DNA from: an uncultured Rikenellaceae bacterium
GTDB taxonomy: Bacteria; Bacteroidota; Bacteroidia; Bacteroidales; Rikenellaceae
Assembly: GCA_944326945.1 (NCBI GenBank)
Contig: CALVFY010000002.1
Coordinates: forward strand, 1-64,000
Direction of reading: 5' to 3'
Length of the DNA stretch: 64,000 bases
In this document: piece after piece, positions 54,897 to 63,414 of the stretch
Numbering within the stretch: the first letter of the stretch is position 1
Layout of the letters: each line of letters opens with the position of its first letter
Program-made: the position numbers and the translations under genes
Notes under the pieces: model-generated
Databases searched by the model: none
What the model was told of the DNA's origin: nothing
The model's input: only the letters and a program-made list of their open reading frames with translations

Positions 54897-56288
54897 TCAA
54901 TAACCCAGAATACGCATCATGGAACGATAGCTTTGTTCCTTGGCGAAAAGGCGGGTGTAATATTCATTGTCTCCCTTGTCACGGTCGATAATGATATGTT
55001 TCGGGGCGGGGGTCAGGCAGTGTTGGATGCCGCCGAAACCGCCGAGTGATTCTTGGTAGGCTCCCGTGTGGAAAAATCCTACGTAAAGCGGGTCGCCGTT
55101 GAGCTTGGGTAAGAAAATCGCGTTGGCATGCGACTCCCCACTGTAAAAATCTTCGCTGTCGCAGGTCAGACCACCGAGGAATACCCGTTGATATTCCTTG
55201 TCCCAATTGTTGATTGCCAGCATAATATAGCGCTGGTTGATACCCCATGTGTCGGGCAGGGTGGTCATGAAGGAACTGTCGATCATGTACCAGCACTCGC
55301 GGTCGTTCTGTTGTTTTTGATTGATGATCGAGAAGAGAGTCGCGCCGCTTTCGCCCACGGTGAACGATCCGAATTCGGTGAATATGTTCGGTTCGGGAAT
55401 GTCCATCTGGTTGCAGAAAGTTTTGATTTGGGCTACTATCTCTTCGGTCATGTATTCGTAGTCGTAATCGAATGCGAGTGAATTCTTGATCGGGAAGCCT
55501 CCGCCGATGTTCAGCGAATCGAGTTGGGGGCAGATCTTTTTGAGTTCGCAGTAGACATTCAAGCACTTGATCAACTCGTTCCAATAGTATGCCGTGTCCT
55601 TGATGCCCGTATTGATGAAAAAGTGGAGCATCTTCAATTCGAACTGCGTGTTGTTCTTGATTTTGCTTTTGTAGAAATCAACGATGTCGTTGTATCGGAT
55701 GCCGAGCCGGGAGGTATAGAAGTCGAATTTAGGTTCCTCTTCCGATGCGATCCGGATGCCGATTTTGCATTTGTGATTGAGAATATTGGAGAACAGATCG
55801 ATCTCCTCCTTGTTGTCCAGAATGGGAATCGTATTCTCGAACCCGTTATTGATCAGACTGGCAATGTTTTCTACGTACTGGGGACGCTTGAAGCCGTTGC
55901 AGATGATATATCGGTCTTTGTCGATGACTCCTCCGTCGTAGAGTGCATTGATAATATGGATGTCATAGGCCGATGAGGTCTCCAGATGAATGTCGTTACG
56001 CAAGGCCTCTTCCAGAATGAATGAAAAATGGGAGCTTTTCGTGCAGTAACAGTAGTTGTAGCTGCCTTTATAGTCCACTTTGGCCATCGCCACATTGAAC
56101 ATTCGCTTGGCTCGATTGATCTGAGAGGATATCTTCGGAAGATAGGTGATCTTTAAGGGAGTTCCGTACTGTTTGATGATATCCATGAGTGGAACATCAT
56201 TGAAGTTCAGTTCGTTGTCGACTACTGTGAACTCGTCTTGAGGAAACTCGAACGTCTGTTCGATCAGATCAATGTACTTGTTTTTCAT
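54897..56288 (-). CDS. Arginine decarboxylase-like PLP enzyme (alanine-racemase fold)
   Basis: A 463-residue fold-type III PLP decarboxylase. The PLP-lysine region is YNYCYCTKSSHF, the Gly-rich phosphate loop LNIGGGFPIKNS, and the C-terminal substrate loop includes LTCDSEDFYSG with the catalytic Cys-Asp, then GAYQESLGGFGG. Proteins of this length in Bacteroidota are called arginine decarboxylase, giving agmatine for polyamines. SpeA of other phyla is about 630-660 residues, so the substrate is less certain; a diaminopimelate- or carboxynorspermidine-type reaction is the alternative. It stands alone, convergent with the barrel gene. Confidence 0.8.
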   Translation of the reverse strand: MKNKYIDLIEQTFEFPQDEFTVVDNELNFNDVPLMDIIKQYGTPLKITYLPKISSQINRAKRMFNVAMAKVDYKGSYNYCYCTKSSHFSFILEEALRNDIHLETSSAYDIHIINALYDGGVIDKDRYIICNGFKRPQYVENIASLINNGFENTIPILDNKEEIDLFSNILNHKCKIGIRIASEEEPKFDFYTSRLGIRYNDIVDFYKSKIKNNTQFELKMLHFFINTGIKDTAYYWNELIKCLNVYCELKKICPQLDSLNIGGGFPIKNSLAFDYDYEYMTEEIVAQIKTFCNQMDIPEPNIFTEFGSFTVGESGATLFSIINQKQQNDRECWYMIDSSFMTTLPDTWGINQRYIMLAINNWDKEYQRVFLGGLTCDSEDFYSGESHANAIFLPKLNGDPLYVGFFHTGAYQESLGGFGGIQHCLTPAPKHIIIDRDKGDNEYYTRLFAKEQSYRSMMRILGY

Positions 56289-56430
56289 GTAACTCGTCTG
56301 TTTTTTATCGATCCGTCTCGGCTACTTTGTTGAAATTTCGGGCAAGTAGCTCGATTACTTGTTTTTCAAAATGGTGGTGCAAGGTAGGTAAATATTTTCA
56401 ATTTGGTAAGGTGTTTGTTCGAAAAATCTG

Positions 56431-56438
56431 TATTTTTG
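56431..56438 (+). promoter_or_regulatory. Candidate -7 promoter box for the HU-fold membrane protein
   Basis: TATTTTTG, 23 bases before ATG 56462. TTTG motifs lie 13 and 25 bases upstream of it, neither at the best distance. Confidence 0.4.
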
Positions 56439-56461
56439 AGCAAAATAAACAAGTAAGGACG

Positions 56462-57280
56462 ATGATTAACGAAATTATTGCCGCACACCTGCGGGAAAAT
56501 AAAAGGTTGGTGGTTCCTGCCATGGGTGCTTTTATACGTAAGGATGATTCCGGAGAGGTGGTTTTTGTGGAGTTCCTGAAAAAAGACGACGGAGTACTGA
56601 CTGAGTTGTTGGAAAGGCAGTATGGCTTGTCTCGTAATGAGGCTGTCGAGGCGATTGCCCAGTATGTGGAGCAGGTAAAGCAACATATTGCCCGTCATGG
56701 ATTTTTTGTCGTAGGAGGTGTGGGTACTTTGCGTCCGGATGCCAATTCGCTTTTGGAATTGAGTTATGATCCCTCGGTGGATGAGAAAGCCGTTGTGACC
56801 TCTGGGGCCGAACAGAAACCGGTGGTGGAATCGGTAGAGAAGAAAAGTCCGGCGGAAGAAAAAACAACGGTGGCTAAACCTGCTCCGGTTCAGGAAAAAA
56901 GTGCTCAGCCGATTGTGGCGCAGCGCGCACATAATTCGGAAAATAGACGTCCGTCAGGTCCGAGTGTGACTGAACCCAGACGGGTGAAGGTCGAGGAACG
57001 AAAAACTCCGGTAGGACCTTCTGTCGTAGGAGCTCAGAAACAGAGTGAGAAAACAGTTGCCGGAGAGCCTCGCAAACCGAAAGGGCGTCCTGTCGGCAGA
57101 CCGGCTCCACGTAATAAGAAAAAAAGGGCCGATCTGATTATGATCATCGCGATTTTGGCTGCGCTGATGGCTGTCGGTGTTATGGTGTATAGCATGTTCG
57201 CTCAGGCGAATCCTGTGGAGAATCTGCTGGAAGAGGTAGTGATGCCGGTCGTTCAGGATTCGGTTTCGGTGGAAGAATAG
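56462..57280 (+). CDS. Membrane-tethered protein with HU-like N-terminal domain
   Basis: A 272-residue protein. Residues 1-90 read like the HU-type fold found in Bacteroidota SPOR and CCDC81-like proteins (MINEIIAAHLRENKRLVVPA, GAFIRKDDSGEVVFVEFLKK, GVGTLRPD). Residues 100-215 form a Lys/Pro/Ala-rich disordered linker (EEKTTVAKPAPVQEKS, GRPVGRPAPRNKKKR). A single transmembrane helix covers about 224-246 (IMIIAILAALMAVGVMVYSM), with a short acidic tail. Unlike relatives I know, no SPOR domain follows. The HU part would be cytoplasmic and the tail periplasmic. A role at the septum or in nucleoid tethering is inference. The start is ATG 56462. Confidence 0.75.
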   Translation: MINEIIAAHLRENKRLVVPAMGAFIRKDDSGEVVFVEFLKKDDGVLTELLERQYGLSRNEAVEAIAQYVEQVKQHIARHGFFVVGGVGTLRPDANSLLELSYDPSVDEKAVVTSGAEQKPVVESVEKKSPAEEKTTVAKPAPVQEKSAQPIVAQRAHNSENRRPSGPSVTEPRRVKVEERKTPVGPSVVGAQKQSEKTVAGEPRKPKGRPVGRPAPRNKKKRADLIMIIAILAALMAVGVMVYSMFAQANPVENLLEEVVMPVVQDSVSVEE

Positions 57281-57336
57281 ATGAAAAAGTGATCGTATCA
57301 TAGGTCGGATATGGTCCGTGGTGGCAGAAATTTGTG

Positions 57337-57344
57337 TATCTTTA
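57337..57344 (+). promoter_or_regulatory. Candidate -7 box for the activator/LptE/SecG operon
   Basis: TATCTTTA, 35 bases before ATG 57380. No clear -33 TTTG at the right spacing. Confidence 0.35.
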
Positions 57345-57379
57345 ACCCGCTAAAAGAAGAAAAAGGAGACTAACCCAGC

Positions 57380-58594
57380 ATGGATATTTTATCGGTAAAA
57401 CAACGGTTTGGAATAATCGGTAATAATGAGGCGCTGAACAGAGCGCTGGAAGTGGCTGTAAGAGTGGCACAAACCGATTTGTCGGTGTTGGTGACCGGCG
57501 AAAGCGGTGTGGGAAAGGAGTACTTTCCGCAGGTGATTCATGCCTACAGTGCACGAAAACATAATAAGTATATTGCAGTCAATTGCGGGGCAATTCCCGA
57601 AGGAACGATCGATTCGGAGTTGTTCGGTCACGAAAAGGGCGCTTTTACCGGAGCTACTGAAGCTCGCAAGGGCTATTTCGAGGAGGCCGACGGAGGAACA
57701 ATCTTTCTGGACGAAGTGGCCGAATTGCCTCACTCTACCCAAGTCCGTCTGTTGAGGGTTCTGCAGACAGGCGAATTTATTCGGGTAGGTTCGTCGAAAA
57801 CTCAGAAAACCAATGTGAGAGTGGTGGCCGCCACCAATGTGAACCTGCAAGAGGCCATCAATTCCGGGCGTTTCAGGGAAGATCTCTATTACAGACTTAA
57901 TACGGTGCCGATTTGGGTGCCGCCTCTGAGAGAGAGACGGGAGGATGTATTTCTCTTGTTCCGTAAGTTTGCCTCGGATGTGGCGATTCAGTATCGGATG
58001 CCGCCTATTTCGTTGGATGAGGGGGCTCGGCGTCTGCTGGAGGGATATTCCTGGCCGGGAAATATCCGACAACTCAAAAACGTGGCGGAACAGATCTCTG
58101 CCATTGAGGAGTCGAGAGTCATTACCGAAGCGATTCTGGCTAAATATTTGCCTCAGTCAACACCGGCTTCCACTATGCCGATCGTCGTAGGTAATGGTGC
58201 TTCGAAAGATCATAGCGATGAGCGGGAATTATTATATAAGGTGCTTTTCGATCTGAGAAGCGATATGAATGAGATGAAACGGATGTTGTCCGAGTTGCTT
58301 CATGAACATGGCGGGGGCGATTACAAGAAAGATATTGCAGGATATCTTGCTCCTTCGAACAATTATCCGGCTGTGTCGTCCCTTTCTTCTTCTGTAGGAG
58401 AACCGGTTTATGCCGATACGGAAGAGGTGACCGATGAACCGCAGGAGATGACCAAAGAACGTGTTCAGAGAGAGGCTATCCTGAAGGCTCTCAGACGTCA
58501 TAACGGTCGTCGGAAAGAGGCTGCCAAGGAACTTTTCATATCGGAAAGAACCCTTTATCGTAAAATTAAGGAGTTAGGAATCAATGAGTATTAA
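57380..58594 (+). CDS. Sigma-54-interacting transcriptional activator
   Basis: A 404-residue AAA+ enhancer-binding protein. Walker A GESGVGKE is at residues 40-47, the sigma-54 contact loop GAFTGA at 87-92 and Walker B TIFLDE at 107-112, with the arginine-finger region FREDLYYRLNTVPI. A Fis-type helix-turn-helix ends the protein (GRRKEAAKELFISERTLYRK). There is no N-terminal receiver, GAF or PAS domain, only ten residues before the AAA module, so control must come through levels or another protein. It heads an operon with lptE, a TPR-like gene and secG. Confidence 0.93.
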   Translation: MDILSVKQRFGIIGNNEALNRALEVAVRVAQTDLSVLVTGESGVGKEYFPQVIHAYSARKHNKYIAVNCGAIPEGTIDSELFGHEKGAFTGATEARKGYFEEADGGTIFLDEVAELPHSTQVRLLRVLQTGEFIRVGSSKTQKTNVRVVAATNVNLQEAINSGRFREDLYYRLNTVPIWVPPLRERREDVFLLFRKFASDVAIQYRMPPISLDEGARRLLEGYSWPGNIRQLKNVAEQISAIEESRVITEAILAKYLPQSTPASTMPIVVGNGASKDHSDERELLYKVLFDLRSDMNEMKRMLSELLHEHGGGDYKKDIAGYLAPSNNYPAVSSLSSSVGEPVYADTEEVTDEPQEMTKERVQREAILKALRRHNGRRKEAAKELFISERTLYRKIKELGINEY

Positions 58595-59111
58595 GAGATT
58601 TTCTTCTGTATTGCTGTTGCTGTTGTCGACAGTGTTTCTGTTTTCGGGCTGCAAGATAAAATATTCTCTCTCGGGAGCCTCCATTCCTCCCGAAGCGAAA
58701 ACGGTGAGTATCGCTTATTTCCCGAATAACGCTCCGATGGTCGCCCCGATCTTGAGTTCTACGCTTACGGATGCTTTGCAGGATCGTTTCTCCCGTCAGA
58801 CACGATTGACCCTGGTGAGGGAAGGCGGCGATTTGAGTTTCGAGGGCGAGATCACCAATTATACTTCGACTCCGGCTTCGATCACCAGCTCGGGAGAAGA
58901 TGCCGTGGCGGCCATGAACCGCTTGACAATTACCGTGCGTGTGCGTTTTGTCAATGCACTTGATCCGAAATTGAATTATGACCGTACGTTTTCCGCTTTT
59001 TCGGACTACCCCAGCAGCAGTTTGTTGCAGTCCGTGGAGTCTCAGTTGATTCCTGAAATCGTGGATATGTTGGTGGAGGATATTTTTAATGCCGCTGTTT
59101 CAAACTGGTAA
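58584..59111 (+). CDS. lptE: LptE-family LPS assembly lipoprotein
   Basis: A 175-residue lipoprotein (lipobox FLFSGC, mature Cys about 23) with the LptE-like core KYSLSGASIPPEAKTVSIAY and LTDALQDRFSRQTRLTLV. In this phylum LptE-like proteins (PF04390-type) help LptD insert lipopolysaccharide into the outer membrane. It overlaps the activator by 11 bases and the next gene by one base (TAATG). Confidence 0.85.
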   Translation: MSIKRFSSVLLLLLSTVFLFSGCKIKYSLSGASIPPEAKTVSIAYFPNNAPMVAPILSSTLTDALQDRFSRQTRLTLVREGGDLSFEGEITNYTSTPASITSSGEDAVAAMNRLTITVRVRFVNALDPKLNYDRTFSAFSDYPSSSLLQSVESQLIPEIVDMLVEDIFNAAVSNW

Positions 59112-59611
59112 TGGAAGAGGAGTTTAAGAAGTATTTGAGTGGTGCAGCCTTGGGAGGGGCTGTCGAGCCTTGTTTGAAACAAGTGGTGGAGCAATGGCCG
59201 TGGTTTTCGACGGCCCGAATATTGCTGGCTGTGGCAGAAAAATCGAACGATTCGAGATTGGTCTTGTCGGAAATGGCTTATCCGCTTCCCTCTCCGTTTC
59301 TGAAAGAATTGGCCCCGGAGGAGTTCTTACGGCGAAGTACGGGCGAGATTATCGACGAGTTTCTCAAAAAGGGTGAGTATAAAATTGTCCCTCAGGAGGG
59401 AACCCCCGAAACAGGGCCTGGAGAGGAGGAAACGGTTACGGATGACGAATTGGTTACGGAGGAATTGGCGGAAATATACCTCGCTCAGGGTCTTTATGAC
59501 CAGGCAGGCGCAATATATCGTAAATTAAGTTTGTTATATCCGGAAAAAAGTGTTTATTTTGCCGAAATTATCGATAAAATCGGTAGTATAAAGGAGCAGT
59601 CAAACAATTAA
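59111..59611 (+). CDS. TPR-like hypothetical protein
   Basis: A 166-residue soluble protein of no recognised function. An acidic Pro/Glu-rich linker separates a helical N-terminal half (ARILLAVAEKSNDSRLVLSE) from a C-terminal repeat (LAEIYLAQGLYDQAGAIYRK) that looks like one or two tetratricopeptide repeats. Coupled directly to lptE (TAATG) and 17 bases before secG, it may be a small adaptor in envelope protein biogenesis. Confidence 0.7.
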   Translation: MEEEFKKYLSGAALGGAVEPCLKQVVEQWPWFSTARILLAVAEKSNDSRLVLSEMAYPLPSPFLKELAPEEFLRRSTGEIIDEFLKKGEYKIVPQEGTPETGPGEEETVTDDELVTEELAEIYLAQGLYDQAGAIYRKLSLLYPEKSVYFAEIIDKIGSIKEQSNN

Positions 59612-59628
59612 AAACTTAAATAGAGCGT

Positions 59629-59994
59629 ATGTATATTTTTTGCATTGTATTGATTCTGATTGCAAGCGTCTTGATCATTCTGGCGGTGTTGGCACAGAGC
59701 CCCAAAAGCGGAATGGCCGCAAATTTCGGTGCGTCGAACCAGGTGATGGGCGTGCGTCAGACCTCTGATTTTCTTGAGAAATTTACTTGGACATTGGCTA
59801 TTTCGATCGTTGTTCTGAGTCTGGTGGCTACGATGACGATGCCTGCTGCCAACATCGCAACCAGCAAGGGCGGTCTGGAAAAAGCTATCGAACAATCGGC
59901 CGAAGGAACGGAGAATTTTATGCCTAATCAGTTAGGTGTGCCCGAGCAACCGGCAGAAACCCCCGCTCCGGAATCGACTCCCGCAGAGAAATAG
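59629..59994 (+). CDS. secG: Preprotein translocase subunit SecG
   Basis: A 121-residue protein with two transmembrane helices (CIVLILIASVLIILAVLAQS and TWTLAISIVVLSLVATMTM). The conserved SecG stretch PKSGMAANFGASNQVMGVRQ lies between them. The tail is acidic and Pro-rich. It supports SecYE during protein export and ends the operon. A strong terminator follows at 60017-60054. Confidence 0.9.
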   Translation: MYIFCIVLILIASVLIILAVLAQSPKSGMAANFGASNQVMGVRQTSDFLEKFTWTLAISIVVLSLVATMTMPAANIATSKGGLEKAIEQSAEGTENFMPNQLGVPEQPAETPAPESTPAEK

Positions 59995-60016
59995 TCTTGT
60001 TTTACTTGATACAGGT

Positions 60017-60054
60017 CACAGGGTGTATGTTTTACATACTCCCTGTGTTTTTTT
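60017..60054 (+). terminator. Rho-independent terminator of the secG operon
   Basis: CACAGGG-T-GTATG pairs with CATAC-T-CCCTGTG around TTTTA, with one T-T mismatch, followed by seven T. Confidence 0.85.
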
Positions 60055-60150
60055 GTTTGAGACGAATGTGTAAGCACTTGTTTTAAGTTGTTTGGCGGGG
60101 GGCTGTTTGACTTTATATTATATACAATAAAGCAAATTTGGTTTGAATAG

Positions 60151-62610
60151 ATGCGCTTTATAGTCTTTTTAATGTTGTGTCTGGTGGTGTCTAATGAGGC
60201 ATTAGGCCAACCGATGACTTCGGATGGAGAGTATGGAGAGGCTTTCAATAGAGAGTATATGCCTCCCATTGAATTCGATCCGTCGTTGTTCGAGATGCCT
60301 CTGGAGGGTGCTTATGATATATTTTCCCGGACGGCTGCTTATGAATTTTCGGCGGTTCGGTATTTACGCAGAGGCTATGATTTTGCATCGGAAGCCTATG
60401 CTGTAAATGGGATGGATTTGTTCGAACCTCTGTCGGGTAGGGTGAATTATTCTGTTTTGAGTGCCCTGCGCAGAGTGAATCGTTCGGAACGTTACTCTTC
60501 GGGAATGGCGATAGGCGATGTGATGTTGGGCGGATTATGCGGTACGACTCACTATTCGTTGGCCCCTTCGCAGGTGAAAGCCGGAAATTCGGTCGCGTTG
60601 TTCTCTTCGGACAGGCGTTATCGGTGGGGGTTGAAGGCTTCCAGTGCAGGCGAATTTTCTCGGAAAGGATGGTATTACTCTCTCTCGGTGGGGCGTCGAT
60701 GGGGCCGTGATGGCCATATCCGAGGGGTCTTTACCGACGAAACGACAGGAATGGTTGCTGTGGAAAGAAGATGGAATCCTCGTCATTCGTTGTCGATGGT
60801 GGGGTTGGTGGCTCCCGCTTCGCAGGGACTACGCTCGGCTGCCGTCCAGGAGTGTTTCGAATTGACGGGCGATCGCTTGTACAATCCTTCTTGGGGGTAT
60901 TACGACGGGAAAGAGTTCAATTCGAGAGTGAGGAAAAATGTACAGCCGTTGGTTTTGCTTTTCTATCGCTGGGAACCATCCGACAGGACACAATTCGAGA
61001 TGTCTATGTCGCTGTTGGCCGGACGAAGCAGTTACAGCGGGTTGAGCTGGTTCGAAGCGCAGAATCCTTATCCGGATTATTATCGGGTGATGCCGGGATT
61101 CTATACGGATCCCGAAATCGGAGCATTGGTCCGGGAACGCTGGTTGGTCGGTGACAGCCGTTATACCCAGATGAATTGGGAGGAGATGGTGTATCAGAAT
61201 AAAGCGGCACGTGGGCCGGCTACTTATGTGTTGGAAGATCGGGTGGAACGAAAACGAAATTGGCAGTGGGGTGTGGAAATGGTACATCATTTCAACGATC
61301 GGCTTTCATTGGGCGCGACTCTTAGGTTGCGTCGGGACCATACCTTGAATTTCAAGGAGGCTGCCGATTTACTCGGAGGCGAGTGGTTCGAAGATGTGGA
61401 CCAATATCTGATCGACGATGAGTTTTATGGCGACCGGCGAATGAATAATGTACGTACTCCCGGGCGGAGGGTGACGCAAGGGGAACGTTTCGGATACTGT
61501 TATGACATGTATCTTTCGAGGTATGATCTCTCGGCACAGCTTATCTGTCGTAACGATCGTTTCCGATATGGAATCGGGGTTGAGATGGCCTCCGAGCGGT
61601 TCTATCGTTCGGGCCATTACGAAAAAGAACTCTTCCCGGACGAAGCGTCGTTCGGCGATTCCCGGCGACTCGATTTCCCGGAGTACAGAGTGAAGTTCGC
61701 TGCGGGATATTCGTTCTCTCCGCGTCACGGGGTCGACCTGACAGTGATGGCTGCCGAACAGGCTCCTGCTGTCGATCGGGTTTTCCTTTCGCCCATGTAT
61801 AACAACTACACGGTGAACGATCCGACAACGATGGGTGTGATGGGTGCCGAATTGTCGTATCGGCTCTCCTTGCCCAATCTGAGGTTGAAAATGACCGGAT
61901 TTTATACCCGAACCCGACGGGAAACCGATGTGTACCGTTATTATGACGATCTGACTTCCCTGTTTTGTGATATGAGCTTGAGTGGAATGGACAAGCTGTT
62001 TTATGGTATCGAATTGGGTGCGGAGATCCGGCTGGCATCTCGATTATATCTGACGATGGCTGCTTCAGCGGGGGAGTATGTCTATGATTCCAATCCTTTG
62101 GTGCAGATAGTAACCGATGCCGAACACAGTGATGTGGTGACCGATGGGCGGAGTTTGCTTTCGGGCTATCGGATCGGAAATACGCCGCAACGGGTGGCAT
62201 GTGCTCAACTTCAGTACGATGGGGCTCGCGGATGGTTGGCTACGCTGTCTCTGAGTTGGATGGGCGATCGTGCTGTTACGCCCAATCCTTTGCGCCGGAT
62301 GCCGCGTGTGCTGACAATGTGCACCTCTCCGGAGATGTTCGCTGCTTTTGCCGATCAGGAGTCGCTACCCGATGCCTTTACGGTGGGACTGTTCGTGCTG
62401 AAGAGTTTCCGGATCGGAAGTCATTCGTTTACTTGTATGGCTTCACTCAGTAATTTGCTCGGTCGCAGCGATATCGTGTACAGTGCTTACGAACCAATGC
62501 GGATTTTGAAGACCGGAACCGTGACCAATCGTAGTTACCAGCCTTTTGTGTCGCGTTATCAGTATGCGTATGCAAGAACCTATTATGTTTCTGTTGGTTA
62601 TAAATTTTAG
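60151..62610 (+). CDS. TonB-dependent receptor-like outer-membrane protein with degenerate plug
   Basis: An 819-residue protein with signal peptide MRFIVFLMLCLVVSNEALGQ and a long barrel ending in YYVSVGYKF. Residues 60-140 resemble a worn plug domain (RRGYDFASEAYAVNGMDLFE, then a SALRRV helix), but the usual CarboxypepD domain, TonB box and plug signatures are missing. It therefore differs from the receptor at 5854. It is followed directly by DUF5689-type lipoprotein genes, the usual neighbours of this barrel type in Bacteroidota. Import may still depend on TonB or another energiser. The substrate is unknown. Confidence 0.8.
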   Translation: MRFIVFLMLCLVVSNEALGQPMTSDGEYGEAFNREYMPPIEFDPSLFEMPLEGAYDIFSRTAAYEFSAVRYLRRGYDFASEAYAVNGMDLFEPLSGRVNYSVLSALRRVNRSERYSSGMAIGDVMLGGLCGTTHYSLAPSQVKAGNSVALFSSDRRYRWGLKASSAGEFSRKGWYYSLSVGRRWGRDGHIRGVFTDETTGMVAVERRWNPRHSLSMVGLVAPASQGLRSAAVQECFELTGDRLYNPSWGYYDGKEFNSRVRKNVQPLVLLFYRWEPSDRTQFEMSMSLLAGRSSYSGLSWFEAQNPYPDYYRVMPGFYTDPEIGALVRERWLVGDSRYTQMNWEEMVYQNKAARGPATYVLEDRVERKRNWQWGVEMVHHFNDRLSLGATLRLRRDHTLNFKEAADLLGGEWFEDVDQYLIDDEFYGDRRMNNVRTPGRRVTQGERFGYCYDMYLSRYDLSAQLICRNDRFRYGIGVEMASERFYRSGHYEKELFPDEASFGDSRRLDFPEYRVKFAAGYSFSPRHGVDLTVMAAEQAPAVDRVFLSPMYNNYTVNDPTTMGVMGAELSYRLSLPNLRLKMTGFYTRTRRETDVYRYYDDLTSLFCDMSLSGMDKLFYGIELGAEIRLASRLYLTMAASAGEYVYDSNPLVQIVTDAEHSDVVTDGRSLLSGYRIGNTPQRVACAQLQYDGARGWLATLSLSWMGDRAVTPNPLRRMPRVLTMCTSPEMFAAFADQESLPDAFTVGLFVLKSFRIGSHSFTCMASLSNLLGRSDIVYSAYEPMRILKTGTVTNRSYQPFVSRYQYAYARTYYVSVGYKF

Positions 62611-62613
62611 GTG

Positions 62614-63414
62614 ATGATGAGAGTGAGATATTATCTGATCTTGTTCCTTATGCTGTCGGGTGGCTGTGGGTATGATAAGTTGGAGATCGATCCCGGACCC
62701 AATGCGGGAGATCGTACGTTACCCAATATGCGGATGGCGGATTTGCGTGGTTACTATCGGGGAGAACCGTTGACATTGAACCGAAATATCGTGGTGGCCG
62801 GATATGTGACGGCTACCGATCGTTCCGGAAATTTTTACCGTACCTTTCTCCTCGAGGATGAATCGGGTGCCGTGGAGATTATGGCTGGACTTTATGATCT
62901 GCACAATATTTATCATCTGAATCAGCGAATTGTGGTTCGGGCCGAAGGTTTGACGCTCGGCTGTGAACGAGGGGTATTGCAGTTGGGACTTGCCGCATCG
63001 GAAAATTCTTCCTATGAGACGGATTACTTCGGACACAGGTTGGTGATGGAGCGTTATGTGTATAGAGACAGTATTTTCTGTGTATCCGATCCGAGGGTGG
63101 TCCCCATTTCGGAACTGACCGAAGACCTTTGCGGATCTCTGTTGAAAATAGAGAATCTCGTGGCTGATGAACCGGGCGAATATTGGGGCGGAGGTCATTC
63201 GCCGGATGGGACACCGCTGACCGGGTATCGTTGTTTCAGAGATTCAGCCGGTGATTCGATTTATGTCGAGACCAGTGGATATGCCAATTTTGCGGGACGT
63301 TTGATACCGGAAGACGTTCTCTCTTTGACCGGTATTCTTTTGCAGGGAAGTCGAGAGGGAAAAGTTTGTTATATGTTGAAATTGAGAGATGAAAAGGATG
63401 TGGAAAGTAATTAG
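62614..63414 (+). CDS. DUF5689-type lipoprotein
   Basis: About 266 residues with a lipoprotein signal (LFLMLSGGC). Core strands fit an OB/beta-sandwich fold of the DUF5689 kind: NIVVAGYVTATDRSGNFYRT, FLLEDESGAVEIMAGLYDLH and LNQRIVVRAEGLTLG. It starts right after the barrel gene. The GTG at 62611 and ATG at 62617 are alternative starts. It is presumably the surface partner of the barrel. Confidence 0.8.
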   Translation: MMRVRYYLILFLMLSGGCGYDKLEIDPGPNAGDRTLPNMRMADLRGYYRGEPLTLNRNIVVAGYVTATDRSGNFYRTFLLEDESGAVEIMAGLYDLHNIYHLNQRIVVRAEGLTLGCERGVLQLGLAASENSSYETDYFGHRLVMERYVYRDSIFCVSDPRVVPISELTEDLCGSLLKIENLVADEPGEYWGGGHSPDGTPLTGYRCFRDSAGDSIYVETSGYANFAGRLIPEDVLSLTGILLQGSREGKVCYMLKLRDEKDVESN

